A stretch of 64,000 nucleotides of DNA from Erysipelotrichaceae bacterium (lineage in GTDB: Bacteria > Bacillota_I > Bacilli_A > Erysipelotrichales > Erysipelotrichaceae): the NCBI GenBank assembly GCA_024684175.1, contig JAIKXJ010000063.1, forward strand, positions 124,001-188,000, given 5' to 3'. The notes under the pieces are model-generated. The model ran no database searches. It was not told where the DNA came from and worked only from the letters and a program-made list of their open reading frames with translations. Made by a program: the position numbers and the translations under genes. Positions 18,399-26,642 of the stretch are shown here, in pieces (within the stretch, counting starts at the first letter, position 1; the number at the start of each line of letters is the position of its first letter).

Positions 18399-19358
18399 TT
18401 ATTCAAGAACAGTCGGGACTTTCACCCAGTCGTTATTATTTGAGAACATCAGCATCAACGAACCGCTGTAGTCCGGTCCGCCGTCGGAAGCGCTCGTCTC
18501 AAAAAACAAAGCACCGTTTTCTCCGACTTCCAGCTTTTTGCCCAGACAGTTGCTGACTTTGACAGATTCATAAGTCTCGTCCATACAGGTGATGACTTCG
18601 TCGGTCGACGCACGGACAAATTTCGCATCCGTGATCATGACGTTGCCTTCGATCGTATTCACATTGATGTTGAATGTATAAACATTCATCGTTGCCGGGA
18701 CTTGATATTCCATACCGTTGTGCAGCATCATCGTCGAGACCGAACAGGAAGAGACCGTGACATTGGTATTGCCGATCTCGATCTGCTGATCCGTTTCAAA
18801 TTTCAAAGTCGAGATATCATTGGTGTTCTTGCTCAGATCGAATTCGATCATCGATGCATCCGACGAATTCAACAGGCGCAAAGAATAACTGTCGGTCGTA
18901 TAAGGGATGAAAATGTTGCATACATACGAATTCTGATCGGAAACGACCGTATTGACGATGTGGAACTTGTCGATCTTGTAAGACTTTTCCTGCAGCGTAT
19001 TGATGTATTTCGACACGTTGTTCAGATAGATCTTTTCCGAGGTCTGCAGATTGCCCAGATCGAAGGAGACGGGTTCTTGGGAATCGAACTGCAAAGTCGC
19101 AATGATGAAATTGAAACCCAGATTTTCCGATTCCGAGATATAGACATCATAGTCCTGAAGCGTGACTTTAGTCCCCTTCACCGTATCGACCGGTTTGGGA
19201 TCGGAATTGTTCTGATTTTCTTCTTCTTTTTCCGCCATCTTTTTGGAAAGATAAGAGATCCCCTTATAGGCACCGAAGCCGAGAAGCCCGAGGACCAGAA
19301 CGGAAGAAAGCGCGAGAATGATGATCCTGTCGATCCTGACTCTTCTTTTTTTAGCCAT
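18399..19358 (-). CDS. single-pass membrane protein of unknown function
   Basis: The product is 319 residues from the ATG at 19356-19358, chosen because AAGGAG lies just upstream; a longer frame adds 34 implausible Ser/Arg-rich residues. A basic start MAKKRRVRIDR, a membrane helix (about 13-34) and a charged linker KKMAEKEEENQNNSDPK lead to an extracytoplasmic domain of about 265 residues with many beta-strand-like stretches. I do not recognise the domain; it resembles membrane-anchored extracytoplasmic proteins found next to wall enzymes. Its start overlaps the Phd-like gene by 8 bp and it lies 6 bp before the GH73 gene, so it probably acts at the cell wall with the two gene products that follow. 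Confidence 0.7.
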   Translation of the reverse strand: MAKKRRVRIDRIIILALSSVLVLGLLGFGAYKGISYLSKKMAEKEEENQNNSDPKPVDTVKGTKVTLQDYDVYISESENLGFNFIIATLQFDSQEPVSFDLGNLQTSEKIYLNNVSKYINTLQEKSYKIDKFHIVNTVVSDQNSYVCNIFIPYTTDSYSLRLLNSSDASMIEFDLSKNTNDISTLKFETDQQIEIGNTNVTVSSCSVSTMMLHNGMEYQVPATMNVYTFNINVNTIEGNVMITDAKFVRASTDEVITCMDETYESVKVSNCLGKKLEVGENGALFFETSASDGGPDYSGSLMLMFSNNNDWVKVPTVLE

Positions 19359-19566
19359 GCTTCTCCTTGAGAGTCTCTTCGGCTTCGATGAGCTCGGAAA
19401 AACGGCTGATCGAAATGATCGCCGCCATCGGCTCATTGTTTTTAACGATGATCTTGACATCGTCAGGACCCAATGAAGAAATGATCTTTGCCGCCTTCCC
19501 CTGGTTCAGATGTGAGATCGGGACCAGTGAATTCAGCATTGCACCAAAAACAGACTTATTCATCAT
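19351..19566 (-). CDS. Phd/YefM-like small protein, possible autoregulator
   Basis: The product is 70-71 residues. The segment VPISHLNQGKAAKIISSL, then VKIIVKNNEPMAAIISISRFSELIE, matches the Phd/YefM antitoxin pattern: a DNA-binding N-terminal strand-helix, then a conserved strand with NN-P-A and a helix. No toxin follows; the next gene is a membrane protein. Two adjacent ATGs (19564-19566 and 19561-19563) are possible starts. A consensus promoter ends only 6 nt before the first, so the transcript is leaderless or nearly so, although GGAG is present. A third start at 19539 would fit the usual Phd N-terminus but has no Shine-Dalgarno. An orphan Phd-like repressor controlling a wall operon is the best inference. 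Confidence 0.7.
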   Translation of the reverse strand: MMNKSVFGAMLNSLVPISHLNQGKAAKIISSLGPDDVKIIVKNNEPMAAIISISRFSELIEAEETLKEKHG

Positions 19567-19572
19567 GTCTCC

Positions 19573-19601
19573 ATTATAAAAAAATGCTGCAAATTTGTCA
19601 A
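19573..19601 (-). promoter_or_regulatory. consensus sigma-A promoter of the Phd-like/GH73/PASTA operon
   Basis: TTGACA (19596-19601) and TATAAT (19573-19578) are both perfect hexamers with a 17-bp spacer. This is the best promoter in the window. The ATG begins 6 nt after TATAAT. Confidence 0.9.
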
Positions 19602-19630
19602 TAAATTTAACATCATATTTGCAACATTTT
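19581..19630 (-). promoter_or_regulatory. inverted-repeat operator candidate
   Basis: Arms AAAATGCTGCAAAT (19581-19594) and ATTTGCAACATTTT (19617-19630) are complementary at 13 of 14 positions, centred near 19605. One arm fills the spacer between -35 and -10 and the other lies upstream of -35, an arrangement typical of repression. The Phd-like product is the obvious candidate ligand. Confidence 0.6.
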
Positions 19631-19669
19631 TATATAAATATTTATAGATTTATTTATCGATATATTTAT

Positions 19670-20674
19670 CTATATCTTTAATTTTCTGGTAAAACGGTAA
19701 GAATCCTCGCACATCTTATCGATATCATACTGTGCCTTGAAACCGAGAAGCTTTTCCGCCTTGGCCGTATCGGCATAACATGTCGCGATATCTCCGGGGC
19801 GGCGATCCATGATCTTGTAAGGGATCGGATAGCCGCAGGCTTTCTCATAGGCGTGAAGGACCTGCAGGACCGAATAACCCTTCCCTGTTCCGATATTGAT
19901 CACTTCCGTTCCTTTGTGAGCTGCCGCATATTCGATAGCCTTGACATGAGCCTTCGCCAGATCGACGACATGGATGTAATCCCGGACACCGGTCCCGTCG
20001 ACCGTGTCATAGTCATTTCCCCAAACGCGCAGGAAGTCTCTTTGTCCGGCAGCGACTTGAGCGATATACGGCACCAGATTGTTCGGAATGCCGTTCGGGA
20101 TCTCACCGAGCAGTCCGCTCTCATGCGCACCGATCGGATTGAAATAGCGAAGAAGCACACTGGAATTCTCCGGTTCTGCCTTATTCATATCGGTGATGAT
20201 CATCTCATTCATCTTCTTGGTCGTTCCGTAAGGATTCGTCGTCGTTCCGAGACCGTATTCTTCTCTGAAAGGAACTTCAAAATCGTCGCCGTAAACAGTC
20301 GCCGAAGAAGAGAAGACGAGGTTTCTGACCTTAAATCTGTTCATCATCTGATAGAGATTGATCGAACCGGCGATATTGTTTTCATAGTAGATCAAAGGGA
20401 TCGCGACTGATTCACCGACCGCCTTATATCCGGCAAAGTGGATCACAGCCTCAAAGTCGTTCTCGGAAAAGACCTTCTCCAGGCCTTCCTTATCCAGGAT
20501 ATCCGTCTTGTAGAACTTCGGCCTTACACCGGTGATCGTTTCGATCTTGTCCAAGACATCGATCGAAGAATTGTACAGATTGTCCAGGATGATCACTTCG
20601 TGTCCTGCCTGAATCAGCTCGACACAGGTATGCGAGCCGATATAGCCGGTCCCGCCCGTAACAAGGATCTTCAT
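19670..20674 (-). CDS. galE: UDP-glucose 4-epimerase
   Basis: The 334-residue product is full length for GalE, which interconverts UDP-glucose and UDP-galactose (or the N-acetyl forms) with bound NAD. It has the Rossmann motif GGTGYIGSH (about 7-15), the catalytic SSSATVYG, the YGTTK tyrosine-lysine pair, and downstream GTGVRDYIHVVDLAKAH. It lies 3 bp after rseP and shares its transcript. No other sugar-nucleotide genes adjoin it. The roughly 100 bp after it hold the promoter and operator of the next operon, and I see no terminator for galE there. Confidence 0.96.
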   Translation of the reverse strand: MKILVTGGTGYIGSHTCVELIQAGHEVIILDNLYNSSIDVLDKIETITGVRPKFYKTDILDKEGLEKVFSENDFEAVIHFAGYKAVGESVAIPLIYYENNIAGSINLYQMMNRFKVRNLVFSSSATVYGDDFEVPFREEYGLGTTTNPYGTTKKMNEMIITDMNKAEPENSSVLLRYFNPIGAHESGLLGEIPNGIPNNLVPYIAQVAAGQRDFLRVWGNDYDTVDGTGVRDYIHVVDLAKAHVKAIEYAAAHKGTEVINIGTGKGYSVLQVLHAYEKACGYPIPYKIMDRRPGDIATCYADTAKAEKLLGFKAQYDIDKMCEDSYRFTRKLKI

Positions 20675-20677
20675 TCT

Positions 20678-21769
20678 CTAACCTCCAATGATCTTTGAGA
20701 TATCGTTATACATGACGAATAAGAACAGCAGCAACAGCAGCGCCAAAGAAGCGGACATGACCGCATTCTGCGCTTTTTCCGACAGAGGCCGGCGGATGAT
20801 TGCTTCGATCAGTAGCAGCAGGACCCGGCCGCCGTCAAAGATCGGCAGCGGCAAAGCGTTGACGATACCGACATTGATCGAGACCATCGCGATCAGCTGC
20901 AGATAATACTCCATGCCTAATGACGCCGTCTGCGAAACGGTCGAATAGATGCCGATCGGACCCGACAGGGAATCCAGGTTCTTGCCCTGGAACAGCGTCA
21001 TAAGTGAAGAGAAGGTCAGTTTCAGTATGAACATCGCAAATTCAAAACCGTATTTCCAACAGTTGAAGATATTCACATCCACCGCTTCCACAGCCTTGTT
21101 GGAGAAGCCGATACCGACCATATATCTTTGCTGGTCCTCGTTGAATTCCGGGTAGACATCGAAGCTGAGCGAAGAACCGTCACGTTCCACCGTCATGATC
21201 CATGGACCGTTGCCGTCGTATGTATCCAGGAAATTGATCAGTTCCAGATAAGTCTCCGGTTTAAAGGAAAGACCGTTGTCGAACTCGACCTTGGTGACGA
21301 TATCGTTTTCCTTCAATCCGGCTTTCAAAGCCGGTGAATCTTCAAGCACGTTGGTGATCACCGGTTTGGTGCTCGTTGCATAGGTCCCAGTCGATAAGAT
21401 CATCAGCGAATAGATCACGATCGCCAGAAGGATGTTCATCATGATGCCCGCCATCATGATGATGATGCGCTTCCATTTGGCAACGCCCGTCAATGTCCTT
21501 TCCGGCGGAAGATCGCTCACTTCCACCTTCGTTTCCAGATCATTGTCAGTATCTCCGGCCATCGCTACGAACCCGCCCAAAGGGATCGCTCTGAGACAAT
21601 ACTCCGTTTCTTTTCCCTTATGAGAAAGCAGTTTCGGTCCGAAACCGAAAGAAAACTCCTTGCAGTAAACGCCGAAGATCTTGGCTGCCAGCAAGTGTCC
21701 GAATTCATGTAATGTGACGATCACGCCGAGCATTACGATATAAAGCAGTAAATTTCTTAAAATAGTCAT
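20678..21769 (-). CDS. rseP: RIP metalloprotease RseP (site-2 protease family)
   Basis: This 363-residue polytopic membrane zinc protease cleaves membrane-spanning regulators or signal-peptide remnants. The zinc motif HEFGH is at residues 21-25 in the first helix. A single PDZ-like domain (about 130-210) is followed by the second active-site motif NALPLPIFDGG in a later helix. It completes the classic pyrH-frr-uppS-cdsA-dxr-rseP order, but the dxr terminator separates it. Upstream is an extended -10 (TGATATAAT) whose hexamer ends 7 nt before the ATG, with no Shine-Dalgarno, so the transcript may be leaderless. Confidence 0.95.
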   Translation of the reverse strand: MTILRNLLLYIVMLGVIVTLHEFGHLLAAKIFGVYCKEFSFGFGPKLLSHKGKETEYCLRAIPLGGFVAMAGDTDNDLETKVEVSDLPPERTLTGVAKWKRIIIMMAGIMMNILLAIVIYSLMILSTGTYATSTKPVITNVLEDSPALKAGLKENDIVTKVEFDNGLSFKPETYLELINFLDTYDGNGPWIMTVERDGSSLSFDVYPEFNEDQQRYMVGIGFSNKAVEAVDVNIFNCWKYGFEFAMFILKLTFSSLMTLFQGKNLDSLSGPIGIYSTVSQTASLGMEYYLQLIAMVSINVGIVNALPLPIFDGGRVLLLLIEAIIRRPLSEKAQNAVMSASLALLLLLFLFVMYNDISKIIGG

Positions 21770-21796
21770 CTCTAAAATTATATCACTACAAGAAAA

Positions 21797-21817
21797 AAAC
21801 TCCTATTTCAGGAGTTT
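21797..21817 (-). terminator. Rho-independent terminator after dxr
   Basis: The minus-strand hairpin AAACTCCT-GAAAT-AGGAGTTT is followed by a T-run. The upstream arm covers the dxr stop codon (21808-21810). Confidence 0.85.
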
Positions 21818-22953
21818 GCCCATAGCTGGTCGACATATTCTTTCGCCCAGCGATGTGAATCGATGATCTGATCGACGCTCGGTTCTTTGATGAAATGCGC
21901 CGCTTTCAGAGTCTTGAAGATGTATGTCTCGATATCGACGAAACGGATCCGCTCCTTCAAAAACAACGAGACCGCCTCATCGTTGGCACCGATCAAAACA
22001 GCACCGAAATTCCCTTCGAAAGAACCGACTTGTTTTGCCACGCGGACCAGAGGATAACGTGCATAATCCATATTGCGGAAATTGAGCTTTGTGATCTTGT
22101 CGAAATCGAGATAAGAGCTGCAGTCATCCTTGGCATGTTTCGGATATAACAAGGCATATTTGATCATCAGACGCATATCCGGTGCACCGAGCTGTGCGAT
22201 GATCGAGCCGTCGTTATACTCGACCATGGAATGGACCACCGATTCCTTATGCAGGACGACATCGATCTTTTCATAAGGGATATGGAACAGATAATGCGCT
22301 TCGATGACCTCAAAGCCTTTGTTCATCATCGTCGAAGAATCGATCGTGATCTTGGCACCCATGTTCCAGTTGGGATGATTGAGTGCCTGTGCCAGAGTGA
22401 CGTTGGCCAGCTGATCCCGGCTCAAGTCGCGGAAAGACCCGCCGGATGCCGTGACGATCAGACGGTGGATGTCATCGAAATCGTGACCCTGCATGCATTG
22501 CCAGATGGCGACGTGTTCCGAATCGATCGGATACAGATGAACTTTGTATTCATCCAGCAGTTCATTGATGATCTTGCCGCCGGCGACCAAAGTCTCTTTG
22601 TTGGCCAAAGCCACATCTTTATGATTCCGTATCGCATGGACCGTCGGCCGGAAACCGGCAAAGCCCACCAGTGCATTTACCAGTATGTCATAATCCTGAA
22701 GATCCGCCATCTGGCACAAGCCGTCTTCACCGAAAAAGAACTTTGTATCCGGGAAGGATTCGACCAGCTGTTCATTATACTCGATCGCATAAGCATAAGG
22801 GACCTTGAATTCGTTCAGGACCTTGACAAGAAAATCGATATTGCGGCCGACCGACACGCCGACAAGCGACAGCTCGTCAGGATGCTGGCGGATGACTTCG
22901 ATGCTTTGGCTTCCGATGGAACCGGAAGCGCCTAATAATATCAGCTTTTTCAT
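21808..22953 (-). CDS. dxr: 1-deoxy-D-xylulose 5-phosphate reductoisomerase
   Basis: The product is 381 residues from the ATG at 22951-22953, which overlaps the cdsA stop as ATGA; an upstream extension in frame is cdsA antiframe noise. It has the NADPH motif GASGSIGSQ (about 8-16), NALVGFAG, the metal/substrate site IDSEHVAIWQ, TASGGSFRD, and NHPNWNMGAKITIDSSTMMNKG. It makes 2-C-methyl-D-erythritol 4-phosphate, the step after Dxs, and supplies precursors for UppS two genes upstream. A terminator overlaps its stop. Confidence 0.97.
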   Translation of the reverse strand: MKKLILLGASGSIGSQSIEVIRQHPDELSLVGVSVGRNIDFLVKVLNEFKVPYAYAIEYNEQLVESFPDTKFFFGEDGLCQMADLQDYDILVNALVGFAGFRPTVHAIRNHKDVALANKETLVAGGKIINELLDEYKVHLYPIDSEHVAIWQCMQGHDFDDIHRLIVTASGGSFRDLSRDQLANVTLAQALNHPNWNMGAKITIDSSTMMNKGFEVIEAHYLFHIPYEKIDVVLHKESVVHSMVEYNDGSIIAQLGAPDMRLMIKYALLYPKHAKDDCSSYLDFDKITKLNFRNMDYARYPLVRVAKQVGSFEGNFGAVLIGANDEAVSLFLKERIRFVDIETYIFKTLKAAHFIKEPSVDQIIDSHRWAKEYVDQLWANS

Positions 22954-23714
22954 AAGAATAAATTCATCAATACTCCGAATAAGACCATACAGAAGATATG
23001 GGAATCCATCCTGTCCAGGATACCGCCGTGGCCCGGGATCAGGTTGGAAAAATCCTTGACTCCGTAATGACGCTTGATCAAAGAGAAGACCAGGTCGCCG
23101 ATCTCGGAGATCAAAGGAAGAAACAGCGATGCGACGACAAACAAGACCGGACGCATGCCGAAGAATTTGAACAGGAAGGCCCACGCCAGAGAAATGGCGC
23201 AGCCGAAGAACCAGCCGCCGACCGAGCCTTCGATGGTCTTCTTAGGCGAAACGCGCGGATTGAGCTTATGCTTGCCGAACTTGACGCCGACTTGAAAAGC
23301 AAATACATCAGTCAGATAAGAGATGATCAGCACATAGCCGAACAAAAACTTATCGATATGCTGCAGATGGCGCATGAAAAACAGCGCATAACCCAAAAGT
23401 GCCGACATCAGAAATGTCGCACAGGCATCATCGAAATCCTTCCGTTCATCAAATACCGCGATCCCCAGCAGCACCAGCATCTCCAGCAAGAGGATGAAGA
23501 TGCCCTGCTCATTGGCCAGGACGACCCCCGCGATGGAAATGACCATGATGGCAAAGAGGACAGGATCGAAGTTTTCTTTACGTATTTTTGTAAATTCATA
23601 AGAGCCCCAGATGCCGATGAACGCCAGCACGGCGTCCAGGATCAGACCGCCGAAATAGGCGGCCACTACGGTGATCAGGGCAATGAACACACCGCTAATG
23701 ACTCTTTGTTTCAT
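22950..23714 (-). CDS. cdsA: phosphatidate cytidylyltransferase
   Basis: The product is 254 residues from the ATG at 23712-23714, which has GGAGGT upstream; a longer frame lacks support. It is a polytopic membrane enzyme making CDP-diacylglycerol from phosphatidic acid and CTP. It has several hydrophobic helices and the C-terminal signature KRHYGVKDFSNLIPGHGG followed by ILDRMDS. It overlaps uppS by 20 bp and dxr by 4 bp, so the three genes are translationally coupled. Confidence 0.95.
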   Translation of the reverse strand: MKQRVISGVFIALITVVAAYFGGLILDAVLAFIGIWGSYEFTKIRKENFDPVLFAIMVISIAGVVLANEQGIFILLLEMLVLLGIAVFDERKDFDDACATFLMSALLGYALFFMRHLQHIDKFLFGYVLIISYLTDVFAFQVGVKFGKHKLNPRVSPKKTIEGSVGGWFFGCAISLAWAFLFKFFGMRPVLFVVASLFLPLISEIGDLVFSLIKRHYGVKDFSNLIPGHGGILDRMDSHIFCMVLFGVLMNLFL

Positions 23715-24405
23715 CACGACCTCCGAAATTGCGCTTGCGGTTTTGATATTCGGCGATGCATTGATCCAATACATCGTTGTTGAAATCCGGCCACAGCGTA
23801 TCTATGACGACAAACTCCGAATATGCCAGCTGATATAAAAGGAAATTGGAAAGACGCATCTCCGAACCTGTGCGGATCAGCAGATCGACTTCCGGAAGAT
23901 CCTTCGTGTACAGATAAGATGCGAAACTCTGCTCATCGAGATCAGAGGCTTTTCCGTCCTTGTAATCGATCGCGTACTGTCGGGCAGCTCTGACGATCTC
24001 ATCTCTTGCCCCGTAATTGAAGGCAAAATTCAAGATCAGACCTGTATTGTTTTTCGTCGTTTCGATCGCGTCATCGATCACTCTCATCGTCTCTGCCGGG
24101 ATCTTTTCCCGATCGCCGATGATCATAATGCGGACGTTGTTGTCCATCAGCTCTTTGATATAAGAAGCAAAAAAGATCTTCGGAAGCGACATGATATAGT
24201 TCACCTCATCCGCAGAACGTTTCCAGTTCTCTGTCGAAAACGCATAAACGGTCAGACATTTGATGCCTAACCTGTTTGCGTAGATCGTGATATTTCTCAG
24301 GACCTCGACTCCCTTGTAATGACCGGCAGTACGGGGAAGCTTATTCAGTTTAGCCCAGCGGCCATTGCCGTCCATAATGATCGCCAGGTGATTCAGCGTA
24401 TTCAT
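23695..24405 (-). CDS. uppS: isoprenyl transferase (undecaprenyl diphosphate synthase)
   Basis: The 236-residue cis-prenyltransferase extends farnesyl diphosphate with isopentenyl diphosphate to the C55 lipid carrier used for lipid I/II. The catalytic IIMDGNGRWAK is at about 9-19, TVYAFSTENWKR at about 57-68, and the C-terminal RTGSEMRLSNFLLYQLAY. The family usually has RTSGE or RTGGE at that place, a mild difference. Its ATG overlaps the frr stop by one base. It feeds MraY (58.7-59.7 kb). Confidence 0.97.
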   Translation of the reverse strand: MNTLNHLAIIMDGNGRWAKLNKLPRTAGHYKGVEVLRNITIYANRLGIKCLTVYAFSTENWKRSADEVNYIMSLPKIFFASYIKELMDNNVRIMIIGDREKIPAETMRVIDDAIETTKNNTGLILNFAFNYGARDEIVRAARQYAIDYKDGKASDLDEQSFASYLYTKDLPEVDLLIRTGSEMRLSNFLLYQLAYSEFVVIDTLWPDFNNDVLDQCIAEYQNRKRNFGGRDETKSH

Positions 24406-24953
24406 CAGATCGTCATGATCTCTTTTTGTTTTGCCTTAGCGATCTCTTCGATCTTAGCGATCGCTTTGTCCGTTGCCTTCTGAATGTCTTCTAAGTACGA
24501 CTTGGAAAGATCCTCAGGGATAGATTTGTCTTTCTTGATCTCTTCATTGACTTCTCTTCTGGCATTGCGGATCTGAACTTTGGCTTCTTCGCCCATCTTG
24601 TCGACATCTTTGCAATAGCCTTTACGGGTATCTTCGGTAAGAGCCGGGACCGTGACACGGAGCACGTCACCGTTGTTCTGCACCGGAAGGCCCAGATCGG
24701 AAGCATTGATCGCACGTTCGACATCTTTGACCGAATTGCGGTCAAAAGGTTTGATGACCAGAGTCTTGCCTTCCTGAATGGAGATCGAAGCGATCTGATT
24801 CAAAGGTGTCGGCGAACCGTAGTAATCCACATTGATGCCATCCAACATCGTCGGATTGGCTCTGCCTGTCCTGACTTTGGTAAGTGAAGATTCGAACGCT
24901 TTGATCGCAGCAGCCATTTTTTCATCGGCGATCTCTAAAAAAAGATTATCCAT
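24405..24953 (-). CDS. frr: ribosome recycling factor
   Basis: The product is 182 residues, near the usual 185. It begins with a helix carrying MAAAIKAFESSLTKVRTGRANP (split near residues 12-33), where the RTGRANP motif is diagnostic, then domain II (about 30-105) and the helical tail with EIKKDKSIPEDLSK. With EF-G it splits post-termination ribosomes. It is 11 bp after pyrH and one base into uppS. Confidence 0.98.
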   Translation of the reverse strand: MDNLFLEIADEKMAAAIKAFESSLTKVRTGRANPTMLDGINVDYYGSPTPLNQIASISIQEGKTLVIKPFDRNSVKDVERAINASDLGLPVQNNGDVLRVTVPALTEDTRKGYCKDVDKMGEEAKVQIRNARREVNEEIKKDKSIPEDLSKSYLEDIQKATDKAIAKIEEIAKAKQKEIMTI

Positions 24954-24964
24954 AGTACCCTCCC

Positions 24965-25666
24965 TTATCGTCTGATCACGGTACCGACAGCTTCGCCGGT
25001 CACCGCCTTGACGATGTTGTCTTCATCAGACATATTGAAAACGAAAGCTTCGATTCCCGACTGCGCACAGATCTCGGCAGCCTGCGGATCGATCACTTTC
25101 AGACCTAACTCAAGTATATCATTAAACGTAAGTGCATCAAATTTCTTTGCATCGGCATACTTGTTGGGGTCCTTGTCATAGACGCCGTCCACGCCGGACT
25201 TCGCCATCAGGATGACATCCGCATGGATATCCTTCGCCCGCTGTGCCGAACCGGTATCGGTGGAATAGTAAGGTTTGCCATAACCGCCGCCGAAAACGAC
25301 GACATTGCCCTCTTCGATCAGACGGTTTGCCTCATCGACATCAAAGTCCATGACATTTTGTGCAGTCACAGCCGACATCGGTACGGACTTCACGCCTAAG
25401 CGGCTGAGTTCGGCGGAAAACATGACGGCATTGATGACGGTCGCCAGCATGCCGGCATAATCTGCCTTGACGCGGTCAAAACCAAGTTCTTCGAAGATAC
25501 GGCCTCGGCAAATATTTCCGCCGCCGACGACGACGCCGACACCGATCCCCATATCGGCGATCTTCTTGACTTGTTTGCCGATCGATTCGAGGATCTCCGT
25601 CGAGAAAGGAAAATCAGGTGCGGATAAAGCTTCTCCCGATAATTTCAATAAGACTCTTTTGTACAT
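24965..25666 (-). CDS. pyrH: UMP kinase
   Basis: The 233-residue amino-acid-kinase-fold enzyme phosphorylates UMP to UDP. It has KLSGEAL (about 8-14), the GGGNICRG loop, YAGMLATVINA, and the ATP-site region GGGYGKPYYSTDTGSAQRA. AGAGGT lies upstream of the ATG, with TAGAAT as a possible -10. It heads a separate unit: the rpsB-tsf terminator lies between, and pyrH-frr-uppS-cdsA-dxr follow with tight or overlapping junctions. Confidence 0.98.
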   Translation of the reverse strand: MYKRVLLKLSGEALSAPDFPFSTEILESIGKQVKKIADMGIGVGVVVGGGNICRGRIFEELGFDRVKADYAGMLATVINAVMFSAELSRLGVKSVPMSAVTAQNVMDFDVDEANRLIEEGNVVVFGGGYGKPYYSTDTGSAQRAKDIHADVILMAKSGVDGVYDKDPNKYADAKKFDALTFNDILELGLKVIDPQAAEICAQSGIEAFVFNMSDEDNIVKAVTGEAVGTVIRR

Positions 25667-25715
25667 TTGAATTTACCTCTGTTTCTTATTCTAGCAAAAA
25701 ACGGACAATATAAAA

Positions 25716-25738
25716 ACGGTCGGAATCGATCCGACCGT
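25716..25738 (-). terminator. Rho-independent terminator after tsf
   Basis: The hairpin ACGGTCGGA-TCGAT-TCCGACCGT is followed by TTTTTATATT on the minus strand. Confidence 0.92.
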
Positions 25739-25754
25739 CTTACGGGAAATCTTT

Positions 25755-26642
25755 TTAAGCGTTCATCTGCTTTGCGACTTCATCCGCAAAGTTTTCTTCA
25801 CGCTTCTCGATGCCTTCACCGACAGTGTATCTGACGAAACACTTGACTTCTGCATGGTTCTCCTTGAGAACTGCAGCGACCTTTTTGCTGGTGTCAAGGA
25901 AGTATTCCTGATCGACTAAGCACATTTCCTTCAAAGCCTTGGAGACTTTGCCTTCGATCGCGCCGTTGATGACGTTTTCCGGTTTGCCGGCAAACTTCTC
26001 ATCGTTTCTGACGATCTCAGTCTGGACTTTTCTTTCATGATCGACGACATCGGCAGGCATATCTGCGGAGCTTACATAAGCCGGAGACATGGAAGCGATC
26101 TGCATCGCCATGTAGTGTGCCAGTTCTTCATTGCCACCCTTTAAGACGACCAGAGCAGTTTTGGATCCGCCCATATGGGTGTAATCACCGAAGAGCTCAT
26201 CGTCTTCCTTGCTGACGATCACGAATCTTCTCAAGACGATCTTTTCGCCGATCGTAGCTGTAGCGTTGATGAATTCGTCGTTCAATGTACCGTTGCCGCA
26301 GGCAAGTGCGAGAGCCGCATCATTGTCCGCCGGGTCATTGGCCAGGATCGTGTTGGCAGCTGTTTCAAGAAGCTTGAGGAACTGTTCATTCTTGGCAACG
26401 AAGTCAGTTTCGGAGTTGACTTCGATCATGCAGGCTTTGTTACCGTTGATGACGATCTTTGCAAGACCTTCAGCAGCGATACGGGAAGCCTTCTTGACAG
26501 ATTTGGCAATGCCCTTTTCTCTGAGCCAGTCGATCGCTTTTTCCATATCGCCGTCAGATGCTACAAGAGCATTCTTGCAGTCGAGCATACCGGCACCGGT
26601 CTTTTCTCTTAATTCTTTGACTTGAGCAGCACTGATCGCCAT
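25755..26642 (-). CDS. tsf: translation elongation factor Ts
   Basis: The 295-residue guanine-nucleotide exchange factor acts on EF-Tu. It has the N-terminal UBA-like domain with REKTGAGMLDCKNAL (about 13-27), then the core signature EVNSETDFVAKNEQF and two alpha/beta subdomains. GGAGG inside the rpsB end serves as its Shine-Dalgarno, and its ATG overlaps the rpsB stop by one base (TAATG). A strong terminator follows. Confidence 0.98.
   Translation of the reverse strand: MAISAAQVKELREKTGAGMLDCKNALVASDGDMEKAIDWLREKGIAKSVKKASRIAAEGLAKIVINGNKACMIEVNSETDFVAKNEQFLKLLETAANTILANDPADNDAALALACGNGTLNDEFINATATIGEKIVLRRFVIVSKEDDELFGDYTHMGGSKTALVVLKGGNEELAHYMAMQIASMSPAYVSSADMPADVVDHERKVQTEIVRNDEKFAGKPENVINGAIEGKVSKALKEMCLVDQEYFLDTSKKVAAVLKENHAEVKCFVRYTVGEGIEKREENFADEVAKQMNA

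Noticed and set aside
19351..19566. Type II toxin-antitoxin locus
   Set aside because: The Phd-like gene has no toxin-like partner (no Doc, YoeB or RelE pattern) on either side, so I treat it as an orphan regulator.
19632..19670. AT-rich short repeats (TTTAT/GATAT) after galE as a possible origin or attachment site
   Set aside because: Only about 40 bp of low-complexity sequence, with no DnaA boxes or duplicated target and no mobile gene nearby.
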